Assembly: GCF_023204835.1 (NCBI RefSeq)
Contig: NZ_CP096270.1
Coordinates: 1,922,001 to 1,986,000, forward strand
From: Salinarchaeum laminariae
Lineage (GTDB): Archaea > Halobacteriota > Halobacteria > Halobacteriales > Salinarchaeaceae
Length of the DNA: 64,000 nt
Reading direction: 5' to 3'
Every line of letters starts with the position of its first letter. Position 1 is the stretch's first letter. A model generated the notes under the pieces. It was not told the DNA's origin, did not search any database, and saw only the letters and a list, made by a program, of their open reading frames with translations. A program made the position numbers and the translations under genes. Shown in pieces: positions 37,116 through 45,633 of the stretch.

Positions 37116-38489
37116 ATGGACGAGATCTCCTTCGGAACCGACGGCTGGCGGGCCCATTCCGACCTCGTTACGCCCGAGCGCCTCCACGCGATCGCGCAGT
37201 CAGTGGTCGACCTGCTCGCGGAGGACGGATTCGCCGGCGAACCCCTCGTCGTCGGCTACGACGCCAGAGACGGCGCACGCGACCGGGCCGAGGAGATCGC
37301 CCGGGTACTCGCCGCCGGTGGCCACGACGTGCTCCTCGCGGATCGGGACTGTCCGACGCCCGCCGTCGCGCTCGCGATCGTCCAGCGCGACCTCGCGGGC
37401 GGATTCGTCGTCACGGCTTCGCACAACCCGCCGGAGTACAGCGGCGTGAAGTTCATCCCCCACGATGGTGCGCCGGCGCTGCCGACGATCACGAACCGAA
37501 TCGAGGACGGCCTCGGCGAGCCCGACCCGCTCCCGGACGAGGAGCACGGCGAGATCGAGGAGGTCGATCTGATCGAGGCCCAGATCGGCGCGGTGCTGGA
37601 CCTCGTCGACCCGGATCTCGATGGACTGACGGTGGCATACGACGCGATATACGGCAGTGGACGTGGTGTGACAGACGAGGCGCTGGAGCGTGCGGGCGCC
37701 GACGTCGTCCGGCTGCGGTGTGGCCGTGATCCGACCTTCGGCGGGGGCGAACCGAATCCCGAACCCGAGATGCTCGAAGAGCTCTCCGAGCTGGTCGCCG
37801 CCGGCAATGCAGATCTCGGGATCGCCAACGACGGGGACGCGGACAGGGTGGCGATCGTCACCGCCGATGGCTTTCTCGACGCAAACGAGCTGCTCGCGGC
37901 GTGTTATGAGTATCTGCTCCAGTCCGATTCCGGCCCGATCGTCCGGACGGTCTCGACGTCGAGTCTCGTCGATCGGATCGCCGACGACCACGGCACGTCG
38001 GTCGCCGAGACGCCGGTCGGATTCAAGTGGGTCGCCCAGGCGATGGCCGAGGAGGACGCTCTGATCGGTGGCGAGGAGAGCGGCGGCCTCTCGATCCGCG
38101 GCCACGTTCGCGAGAAGGACGGCACACTCGCTGCGCTGCTGGCCGCGGCCGCCCACGCGGAAGAGCCCCTGCAGGAGCGGATCGCTCGGCTCCGCGAGAC
38201 CTACGGTGACCTCCGACAGGACCGCGTGAGCGTCGACTGTCCAGACGACAACAAGGGGCCAGTCATGGCGGATCTGGAGGGCGCGATCCCCGAGCAAATC
38301 GCTGGATCGGCCGTCGAATCGATGAACCCCGCCGACGGCGTCAAGTGCATGCTCGCCGACGGCACCTGGCTACTCGTTCGGCCAAGTGGCACCGAGCCAA
38401 AGCTACGGATCTACGCCGAGGCCGAGACAGATCAGCGGATCGACGAACTACTCGCTGCCGGTCGCGGGATCGTAGAACCGTTGCTGTAG
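37116..38489 (+). CDS. Phosphohexomutase (phosphoglucomutase/phosphomannomutase family)
   Basis: A 457-residue alpha-D-phosphohexomutase. The phosphoserine loop is TASHNPP at 100-106 with Ser102; the metal loop is NDGDADRVA near 238; the sugar-binding loop is GGEESGGLS; the phosphate-binding loop near the end is VRPSGTEPKLRIYAE. It interconverts hexose 1- and 6-phosphates; whether glucose, mannose or glucosamine cannot be decided. The start MDEISFGTDGWRA is the family's normal beginning. It lies between scpA and mre11 on the same strand without obvious link. Confidence 0.92.
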   Translation: MDEISFGTDGWRAHSDLVTPERLHAIAQSVVDLLAEDGFAGEPLVVGYDARDGARDRAEEIARVLAAGGHDVLLADRDCPTPAVALAIVQRDLAGGFVVTASHNPPEYSGVKFIPHDGAPALPTITNRIEDGLGEPDPLPDEEHGEIEEVDLIEAQIGAVLDLVDPDLDGLTVAYDAIYGSGRGVTDEALERAGADVVRLRCGRDPTFGGGEPNPEPEMLEELSELVAAGNADLGIANDGDADRVAIVTADGFLDANELLAACYEYLLQSDSGPIVRTVSTSSLVDRIADDHGTSVAETPVGFKWVAQAMAEEDALIGGEESGGLSIRGHVREKDGTLAALLAAAAHAEEPLQERIARLRETYGDLRQDRVSVDCPDDNKGPVMADLEGAIPEQIAGSAVESMNPADGVKCMLADGTWLLVRPSGTEPKLRIYAEAETDQRIDELLAAGRGIVEPLL

Positions 38490-38655
38490 GGCTGCAGTTT
38501 CGTGTTCTGCCTCTCCTCCGACGAAGGCACACCTCCAGTCTCTCACTCTCTTCGCCCGTTCGCGTCGAACCACTGCAGCCCGAGTTCCGATCGCCGACCA
38601 CTTCCACCGCGCCCATACGTCACTGCTAAACCCCTTCGGCAGCGTGTCCAGCATA

Positions 38656-40170
38656 GTGACCAGGGTACTGCACACCGGGGACACCCACGTGGGCTACCAG
38701 CAGTACCACGATCCCCGCCGCCGGCAGGACTTCCTCCGGGGGTTCGAGGCCGTGATCGAGGACGCGATCGCCGACGACGTCGACGCCGTCGTCCACGCGG
38801 GCGACCTCTTCCACGATCGCCGCCCGGATCTTCAGGACCTCCAGGGAGTCGTCGCATCGCTTCGCGAGCTACGCGCGGCCGACATCCCCTTCCTCGCGAT
38901 CGTCGGAAACCACGAGGCCAAGCGATCCGGCCAGTGGCTCGATCTCTTCGCCGACCTCGATCTGGCCGAACGCCTCGACGACGAGCCCCGGATCGTCGGC
39001 TCGACCGAGGAGGACGAAGCCGGGGCAGACGGAGCCGCCGACACGCTCGCGCTCTACGGGCTCGACCACGTCCCCGAGAGCGAGCGCGACGATCTCGAGT
39101 ACGAGTTCACATCTCCCGAAGCCGCTGCGGACGGCAGCGCTGCACCGCCAACCGCGCTCGTCGCCCACGGCCTCTTCGCGCCGTTCGACCCCGCGGAGTG
39201 GGACACTGAGGAACTGCTCGACTCCGCGTCCATCGACTTCGACGCGATGTTGCTGGGCGACAATCACATTCCCGGCAAGCAGCAGGTCGCCGATACCTGG
39301 GTGACCTACCCCGGATCGACGGAGCGAGCGAGTGCCAGCGAGCGCGCCGATCGCGGCTACAACATCGTCACCGTCGAGGACGGCGAGCTACGGATCACCC
39401 GCCGGACGCTCGATAGTCGCGAGTTCGTCTTCGTCGACGTCGAACTGGACGAGGGCGAGGGTGCGGAGCTCGTCCGCGATCGGGTCCGCGAGTTCGACCA
39501 CGAGGACGCCGTCACGATCGTCACGATCGAGGGCGAGGGCGAGCCGATCGCACCGGGCCCGATCGAGGAACTCGCGACCGAGCAGGGTGCGATCGTCGCC
39601 CGCGTCAACGACCGCCGCGAGCGCGAGGAGGCCGAGACCGAGCACGACGTGTCCTTCGCCGACCCCGACGAGGCGGTTCGCCGACGCGTCCGCGAGATGG
39701 GTCTGAGCGCTGCTGCCCGCGATCTCGATCGCGCAATTCGCGACGGCTCGATCGCCGATTCGAACGTTCGCGAGACCGTCCGCCGACGTGTCGAGGAACG
39801 TCGGGAAGAGGGCCAGGAGGCCTTCGAGCCGGTCCCCGACGGGGAGATCGACGTCGAAGAGGCGGATCTGGTGGGCGATGGCGAAGACACTGGCTCGGAG
39901 CAGGCTGTCGAAGAGACGAACTCAGAGGACGACGCCGAGGACCTCTCCTCGAGCGATGAATCCAGCACGTCAGAGGAATCTACTTCTGGCGACGGAACGA
40001 CAGCCGACGACGAAACGACTGCCGCGAACGACGAACCCGTAGCCGAGGACGAGCCGACGCCAGACGACGAATCGACACCGGACGACGACGCACCGTCCGG
40101 AGATGACCAGCCGGCGTCCGATTCGGATGCCGGTGGCGACGGTCAGGTGTCCATGGAGGATTTCCTGTGA
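38656..40170 (+). CDS. mre11: DNA double-strand break repair nuclease Mre11
   Basis: A 504-residue protein. The metallophosphoesterase core shows GDTH (Asp9, His11), HAGDLFH (Asp50), GNHE (Asn85, His86) and LLGDNHIPGK. After the capping domain comes a helical Rad50-binding part, then an acidic Asp/Glu/Ser/Thr tail of about 110 residues that ends GQVSMEDFL, resembling a PCNA-interacting peptide (QxxhxxFL). The GTG at 38656 gives the family-standard start TRVLHTGDTHVGYQQ. Works with Rad50, whose GTG follows 16 bases after the stop. Confidence 0.95.
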   Translation: MTRVLHTGDTHVGYQQYHDPRRRQDFLRGFEAVIEDAIADDVDAVVHAGDLFHDRRPDLQDLQGVVASLRELRAADIPFLAIVGNHEAKRSGQWLDLFADLDLAERLDDEPRIVGSTEEDEAGADGAADTLALYGLDHVPESERDDLEYEFTSPEAAADGSAAPPTALVAHGLFAPFDPAEWDTEELLDSASIDFDAMLLGDNHIPGKQQVADTWVTYPGSTERASASERADRGYNIVTVEDGELRITRRTLDSREFVFVDVELDEGEGAELVRDRVREFDHEDAVTIVTIEGEGEPIAPGPIEELATEQGAIVARVNDRREREEAETEHDVSFADPDEAVRRRVREMGLSAAARDLDRAIRDGSIADSNVRETVRRRVEERREEGQEAFEPVPDGEIDVEEADLVGDGEDTGSEQAVEETNSEDDAEDLSSSDESSTSEESTSGDGTTADDETTAANDEPVAEDEPTPDDESTPDDDAPSGDDQPASDSDAGGDGQVSMEDFL

Positions 40171-40186
40171 CTCCGGAGGTGTCGCC

Positions 40187-42880
40187 GTGAGGATCCAGCG
40201 CGTGCGCCTCGAGAACGTTCGGTGTTACGGCGAGGCCGAGATCGATCTCGACGCTGGCGTCATCGTCGTCCACGGCCCCAACGGGAGCGGGAAGACCACC
40301 CTGCTCGAAGCAGCCTTCTTCGCGCTCTATGGGGCCCGCGCACTCGACGAGACGCTCGATGACTTCGTCTCCACCGGAGCGGAGGACGCGGAAGTCGAGC
40401 TCTGGTTCGCACACGATGGCGCGGAGTATCGCATTCGTCGCCGGGTTCGCGCGACTGGCGAACGAGCGACGACGGCGACCTGCATCCTCGAGACGCCCGA
40501 ACACACGATCGAAGGGGCGCGGGACGTCGAGAACGCGGTCGTCGACCTCCTGCGGATGGACGCCGACGCGTTCGTCAACTGCGCGTACGTCCGGCAGGGC
40601 GAGGTCAACAAACTGATCCACGCGACGCCGAGCGAGCGACAGGACACGATCGACGAACTGCTCCAGCTTGGCGCGCTCGAGGAGTACCGCGACCGGGCCG
40701 GCGACGCGCGGCTCGCCGTCGAGGACGCGCTGGGCGAGGTCCAGGGCGCCGTCACCGACGTCGAGAAACAGATCGCGGAGAAGGAGGAGGCGGATCTCCA
40801 CGGCCAGCTCAACGAGCTCGAAACGGAGCTCGGCGAGATCGAGGAGGAGATCGACCACGTCGAGGAGCAGATCGAGCAGGCCGAGGAGACGAAAGCCGAC
40901 GCCGAATCCATCCTCGAGGAGTTCGCGGAGAAGCAGGAGGAGCTGTCCGAGCTCCGGGAGGGAATCGAGGAGCTCGAAGATCGGATCGCAGCAACCGCCG
41001 AGGAGCGAGAGACGTTACAGGACCGACTCTCGGAGTGTCGCGAGGAACGCGAGACGCTCGAGGAACGCCGAACGGAGCTGCTCGACGCCAGCGATCTCGA
41101 CGCTGCCGATGACTCTGTGGAAGGTCCGATCGACCTCCAAACCGTCGAGAACGCCCTCGAGGCCGTCGAATCCCGCGACGACGAACTTCGCGACGAGCTC
41201 GAAGATCAGCGCCTCGCCATTCAGGAGCTCACCAGCGAGGCCGAGGACGCCCAGGAGACCGCATCGGAGCTCGAAGAGGAGTCCGAATCGGCGCGCGAGC
41301 GTGCCGACGAACTCGACGCCGAAATCGAGGACGACGAGGCGACACTCGCAGAGCGCCGGGAAAACCTCGAGGATCTCGAGGACGAACGCTCGGCGCTGCT
41401 GGAGCAGTTCGAGGACGCGCCTGTCGATCCCGACGGAGCGGCCGACCACCAAGAGGAGATCGACGCCGAACTCGAGGAGGTCGAGGCCGAGATCGCGGAC
41501 CTCCGTGCGAACCGCGAGGCCGTCGTCGATCGCATCGAGCGCGGCAAGGAGCTCCTCGAGGAAGGGAAATGCCCCGAGTGTGGCCAGCCCGTCGAGGACT
41601 CGCCACACGTCGACGCACTCGGCGAGGACCGCGATTTGCTCGAGGAGATCGAAGCCGAAATCGAGGAACTCGAAGAGCGCCGAGACGCCTGTGAGGACCG
41701 CCTCGAACGGGCGGAGGTGCTCGTCGACGCCGCGAGCGAGATCGAGCGTATCGAGGAGCGTCGCGAGTCGGTCACGGAGCTGCTCTCCGAGCGCGAAGCG
41801 ACGATCGAGGACAAGCGCGAGCGCGCCGAGACGCTTCGCGAGGAGGCATCGGAGCTGGCGGCGGACGCCGAATCCGCGCGCGACACCGCCGAGGCAAACC
41901 GCGAGGCAGCCGACGAGGAACGCGAGGCCATCGCGGAGCTCAACGCCGAGCGGAAGGCGCTCCGCGAGCGCGAGGAGCGCCTCGAGAACATCGTGTCGAC
42001 GATCGAAGCGCTCGACGATCTCGACGACGAGGTCCAGTCGATCCGCGAGCGCCGGGAGCTGCTCGCCGAGCAAAACGAGGAGCGCCGCGAGACGCTCCGG
42101 GAGCGCCGCGAACGCGTCCAGGAGATCGAAGATGCCTACGACGAGGATCGCATCGAGGACGCCCGCGAGGAGCGGGATCGCGCCGAGTCGTATCTCGAGG
42201 ATGCGACCGACGAGCTCGAAAATTCGCGGGAGGAACGCGACGAGCTACAGAGTACGATCGGGAGCGTGACGGCCCAGATCGAGGAGTTGGAGTCGCTCCG
42301 TGAGCGCCAGGACTCCCTGGCTGAGGAGCGCGACGCGCTCGGTTCGCTCAAATCCGAGGCCGAGGAACTCGAAGCGACCTACGGGGAGCTCCGCGCCGAA
42401 CTCCGCCAGCGCAACGTCGCCCACCTCGAACAGCTGCTCAACGAGACGTTCGAGCTGGTCTACCGCAACGACGCCTACGATCGGATCGAACTCTCCGGCG
42501 ATTACGAGCTAACGGTCTACCAGCGCGACGGCGAACCGCTCGCGCCTACCCAGCTCTCCGGCGGCGAACGCGCGCTGTTCAACCTTAGCCTGCGCTGTGC
42601 AATCTACCGGTTACTCGCTGAGGGTATCGAAGGCGCTGCGCCGATGCCGCCCCTGATCCTCGACGAGCCGACGGTGTTCCTCGACTCCGGTCACGTCGGC
42701 CAGCTCGTCGAGCTGATCGACGCGATGACCGAGCTCGGCGTCGAGCAGATTCTGGTCGTGAGCCACGACGACGAGCTGCTCGACGCCGCGGACGCGCACG
42801 TTCGCGTGCGGAAGGATCCGAGCACCAACCGGGCGTCGGTCGAGCGCGGGCCGATCGACCTGGCGGCGCTTGACGACTGA
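40187..42880 (+). CDS. rad50: DNA double-strand break repair ATPase Rad50
   Basis: An 897-residue SMC-like ATPase. Walker A GPNGSGKTT at residues 30-38, long coiled coils, a zinc hook CPEC at about 462-465, signature LSGGERA at about 789, and Walker B LILDEPTVFLD. GTG start: the ribosome-binding-like GGAGGT lies eight bases ahead of it, just after the mre11 stop, which fits translational coupling. With Mre11 it tethers and processes DNA ends; in haloarchaea it also restrains homologous recombination. Confidence 0.96.
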   Translation: MRIQRVRLENVRCYGEAEIDLDAGVIVVHGPNGSGKTTLLEAAFFALYGARALDETLDDFVSTGAEDAEVELWFAHDGAEYRIRRRVRATGERATTATCILETPEHTIEGARDVENAVVDLLRMDADAFVNCAYVRQGEVNKLIHATPSERQDTIDELLQLGALEEYRDRAGDARLAVEDALGEVQGAVTDVEKQIAEKEEADLHGQLNELETELGEIEEEIDHVEEQIEQAEETKADAESILEEFAEKQEELSELREGIEELEDRIAATAEERETLQDRLSECREERETLEERRTELLDASDLDAADDSVEGPIDLQTVENALEAVESRDDELRDELEDQRLAIQELTSEAEDAQETASELEEESESARERADELDAEIEDDEATLAERRENLEDLEDERSALLEQFEDAPVDPDGAADHQEEIDAELEEVEAEIADLRANREAVVDRIERGKELLEEGKCPECGQPVEDSPHVDALGEDRDLLEEIEAEIEELEERRDACEDRLERAEVLVDAASEIERIEERRESVTELLSEREATIEDKRERAETLREEASELAADAESARDTAEANREAADEEREAIAELNAERKALREREERLENIVSTIEALDDLDDEVQSIRERRELLAEQNEERRETLRERRERVQEIEDAYDEDRIEDAREERDRAESYLEDATDELENSREERDELQSTIGSVTAQIEELESLRERQDSLAEERDALGSLKSEAEELEATYGELRAELRQRNVAHLEQLLNETFELVYRNDAYDRIELSGDYELTVYQRDGEPLAPTQLSGGERALFNLSLRCAIYRLLAEGIEGAAPMPPLILDEPTVFLDSGHVGQLVELIDAMTELGVEQILVVSHDDELLDAADAHVRVRKDPSTNRASVERGPIDLAALDD

Positions 42881-42940
42881 CCGGGCGTGCGGTGGCATCC
42901 GCTCTTCTTTCCGCCTCGATCGGCCGAGCGACGACCCTGG

Positions 42941-43366
42941 CTACTCCTCGCGGAGCTGCTCGATCGAATCCCTCGCGAGATTCGTCGCCTCGTAGCCTCG
43001 CTCGCCGGCGACGGTCGTCTCGGCGAGCAGGCCTGCGGCGACCAGCTCCGCGATCGCGCCGTGAAGATCAGACTCACAGAGCGTCGTCTCTGCGAGGAGC
43101 GATCGGACGCCGACGGCCTCGCGATCGACGATCGTGATGACGAGGCCGAGCACGCGTTCGTTTGGAACCGCGGAGAGGAGCGTCCGCACCGCGGCCGGGA
43201 TGCCGTCGGCTGCAGTGGCGAGCGCGTCGGCCTCGGTGACGAGGGTGAGATCCGAGGGATCACGAAATGACTCCTCACCCGTGGCGGGATCGCGAACCAG
43301 CCAGGCGTCGCTCGATCGCTTTCGGAGGACGAATCGCCGTCCGTTCTCGTCCTCGACGGTGTTCAT
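42941..43366 (-). CDS. Winged-helix-like protein of unknown function
   Basis: A 141-residue protein starting MNTVEDENGRRFVLRKRSSD. The N-terminal part is a small beta domain (WLVRDPATGEESFRDPSDL); the C-terminal 80 residues look like a winged helix (VRSLLAETTLCESDLHGAIAELVAAGLLAET). I recall a conserved haloarchaeal family next to rad50 but cannot name its function. Convergent with rad50, 60 bases apart. A role in regulation or DNA repair is a guess from position. Confidence 0.7.
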   Translation of the reverse strand: MNTVEDENGRRFVLRKRSSDAWLVRDPATGEESFRDPSDLTLVTEADALATAADGIPAAVRTLLSAVPNERVLGLVITIVDREAVGVRSLLAETTLCESDLHGAIAELVAAGLLAETTVAGERGYEATNLARDSIEQLREE

Positions 43367-43466
43367 GGTCGTGGTCCGGGCTGCAGGTGGGTACCCTTTT
43401 CGAAGGCTGTTGCGTTGCGGACGAGACAACACCTGGACGAATTCCGCGGCTCGGATACTCGGACCA

Positions 43467-43582
43467 GAACTAGTCGCTGTCGGACGATCGGAGCCGAACT
43501 ACTCACCGTCGAACGATCGGAGCCGAACTACTCACCGTCGGACGATCGGAGCCGAACTACTCACCGTCGAACGATCGAATCC
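43467..43582. repeat. 29-bp tandem repeat, four copies, overlapping a gene end
   Basis: Units start at 43467, 43496, 43525 and 43554 (GAACTACTCACCGTCGAACG type). Units 2 and 3 differ by one base; the first has three more changes; the last is the true 3' end of the membrane protein gene, whose stop (43557-43559) lies in it. It looks like outward tandem duplication of the gene's terminal codons. Confidence 0.85.
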
Positions 43583-43934
43583 GGAGAAGGACCCGGACGC
43601 CCGCGAGAGCGGCGACCAGCCCGAGGCCCGCTGCGAGGTCGAACCGACCCTGGAAGTACGCGAGCATGATACCGACGCTGAGCGCGAGCAGCGCGATCTT
43701 GATCAGGACGACCATCTCCCAGAAGGACCGGCGGACGTCCGCGGAGACCTCGTCGCCCGAGGGAAGATTTTCGACGAGGTCCTCGCCGGAGGTAACGTCG
43801 AAACTCGGCGGGTCGGGCTCGTGCGGGCTGGCTTCGAAGGTCCCCTCGACGAAATCCGTCGGCTGATCGTCGGAGTCCGTGGCGTCCTCCTGATCGGCCG
43901 GCGGTTCGCCGCGTTCCGTCGTCTCGTCGGTCAC
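43557..43934 (-). CDS. Two-helix membrane protein of unknown function
   Basis: A 125-residue protein: an acidic, disordered N-terminal half (TDETTERGEPPADQEDATDS...) with an FDVTSGEDLVENLP segment, then two adjacent hydrophobic helices at about residues 77-96 and 100-115 ending in a basic RIRSF tail. It is one of three small genes between rad50 and polB. GTG start chosen because upstream codons are Arg/Ser-rich and unlikely. Function not known. Confidence 0.7.
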   Translation of the reverse strand: MTDETTERGEPPADQEDATDSDDQPTDFVEGTFEASPHEPDPPSFDVTSGEDLVENLPSGDEVSADVRRSFWEMVVLIKIALLALSVGIMLAYFQGRFDLAAGLGLVAALAGVRVLLRIRSFDGE

Positions 43935-44042
43935 GTGTTCGAGAGATCGTCCGCTCGAAGAATAAGGACACCGTCTCGCAGACGCCAGCACCGGACTCCT
44001 CTCGGGATAGAGACGGACAGCGTGCTCGCCCGACGGTCTCCC

Positions 44043-44231
44043 TCAGAGTGTCTCGTCGAGTGGAACGACTCGGTCGGACTCGAGCCACGCGAGCGGATTG
44101 TCGACGTCGTAGAACACGATTCCGTCGTCGGTATCGTACGTCTCGACGAAGTCGACGGTCTCCTCCGGCGGCCGCTCCTCGGGCTCGAGTTCAGTGCCGT
44201 CGGACGGCGGGGTTTCTGGCATCGTCGTCAC
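44043..44231 (-). CDS. Small acidic protein of unknown function
   Basis: A 62-residue acidic protein with the phrase FVETYDTDDGIVFYDVDNPLAWLESD, which looks like a small conserved haloarchaeal family. A TTTATT box lies about 27-30 bases before the GTG start, a good leaderless promoter; an ATG three codons in is an alternative. It lies upstream of the two-helix membrane protein gene on the same strand. Confidence 0.65.
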   Translation of the reverse strand: MTTMPETPPSDGTELEPEERPPEETVDFVETYDTDDGIVFYDVDNPLAWLESDRVVPLDETL

Positions 44232-44470
44232 CTACTGGTGTGGATGGGGGTATCGAATAAAGCCCTTACCGCCGAGCCCTCTGGTGGTGTTTAACCCTTC
44301 GGGCCGTTCGCCGAACGACGCGGTATATGGGTTTCGGCCCCGCGCCCGCTTGCGATTCGATTCTCTCCCGTGGTATGCGAACCGCCTCCCAGCGAGAATG
44401 ACTTGCCTAGGCCAGCAATAGGAGGGGGTAGGAACGCTCATCTGGCGTCGAAACTGCCGCTCGAAGGATA

Positions 44471-45433
44471 TCAGGGCGTTATCGCCAGCTTGCCGAGGAA
44501 CGACTCCTCCAGAACGGCCTCCTGGGCGGCAGCAGCGTCCTCCAACGAGTACGTCTCTGCGATCTCGATGCCAAGATCTCCCTCGCCGAGTAGCGCTGCG
44601 ATCCGTCCGAGTGGGTCGGCGAGACGAGGCGTGTTGAACATGCTCATGAACTGAACGGAGAGATCCTTGCTCCTGGCTGCGCCGTCGTTCTCGAAGCCGA
44701 TCGCCGGATCGTTCTCGCCGATGCCGACGACGCGCCCTCTTTTCGCGGCGACGTCGGCGTCGAACTGCAGGTAGTCGTCGAGCCGGTGGTCGACGGTCAG
44801 ATCGACGCCGCCGTCGGCAGCATCGATCACAGCGTCCGCGAGATCGTCGCGGTGATAGTCGAGAACCACGTCGGCGCCGAGCGCAGCGAGCTCGTCGTGG
44901 TACGCCGGCGCTGCGGTCGTGATAACGTTCGCACCGGCGGCAGCGGCGATCTGGACGGCGGCGTGGCCGACCCCGCCGCTCCCGCCGTGGATCAGGCAGT
45001 GCTCCGTCGGGCGGAGATCCCCGTGATCGACGAGTGCCCGCCAGGCGGTGACTGCGACCACGCCCGCCGCACCTGCTTCGCGGCAGTCGACGCCCTCGGG
45101 AAGCAGGGCCATGCGGTCGGTCGGGATCGCGACTCGGTCTGCGTAGCCGCCGAAGTGATCCTTTCCGAGGCCGGTCGCGACCACGCGATCACCGTTCGCG
45201 ACCCCCTGGACCTCGTCGCCGACGGTCTCGACCACTCCGGCAGCGTCGACGCCGGGTATCATCGGGAGCGTGAATGGCTCGTACGCGCCGCTCCGGAAGT
45301 ACGCATCGACGGGGTTGACGCCCGCTGACTCGACGGCGATCACGACCTCGTCCGCAGCCGGGGTTGGATCGGGCACCTCGTCGACGCGGAGCACCGATGT
45401 GTCGCCGTGTTCGTGAAAGCGAACTGCTTGCAT
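44471..45433 (-). CDS. NADPH:quinone oxidoreductase-like protein (MDR family)
   Basis: A 320-residue medium-chain reductase of the zeta-crystallin/quinone reductase type. It starts MQAVRFHEHGD and has VESAGVNPVDAYFRSG, IPGVDAAGVVE, the nucleotide loop HGGSGGVGHAAVQIA, and ends in the family's typical QEAVLEESFLGKLAI. There is no catalytic zinc site, unlike glucose dehydrogenase at 16445. It should reduce quinones or other electrophiles with NADPH. Divergent from polB. Confidence 0.88.
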   Translation of the reverse strand: MQAVRFHEHGDTSVLRVDEVPDPTPAADEVVIAVESAGVNPVDAYFRSGAYEPFTLPMIPGVDAAGVVETVGDEVQGVANGDRVVATGLGKDHFGGYADRVAIPTDRMALLPEGVDCREAGAAGVVAVTAWRALVDHGDLRPTEHCLIHGGSGGVGHAAVQIAAAAGANVITTAAPAYHDELAALGADVVLDYHRDDLADAVIDAADGGVDLTVDHRLDDYLQFDADVAAKRGRVVGIGENDPAIGFENDGAARSKDLSVQFMSMFNTPRLADPLGRIAALLGEGDLGIEIAETYSLEDAAAAQEAVLEESFLGKLAITP

Positions 45434-45633
45434 GGTCTCTCGTTCATCCAGCTCGGTGTTAAAGCCGCGTGCTGCGGTCCGCTGGTTTGAAACGGTGACA
45501 CCGCCGCCGCGGCCGACGGGTGGAAGTCAGCGGGACGGTCGACGGCCGTCCAACCGGCGGTGATGCTCTCACCGCTCCGCCGACGCCACCGGAATCCCCG
45601 GTGTTTTTGTCGGGGCTCGCCTAGTCGCTGATC

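Noticed and set aside
43467..43582. CRISPR array
   Set aside because: Units are directly adjacent with no spacers, so it is a plain tandem repeat.
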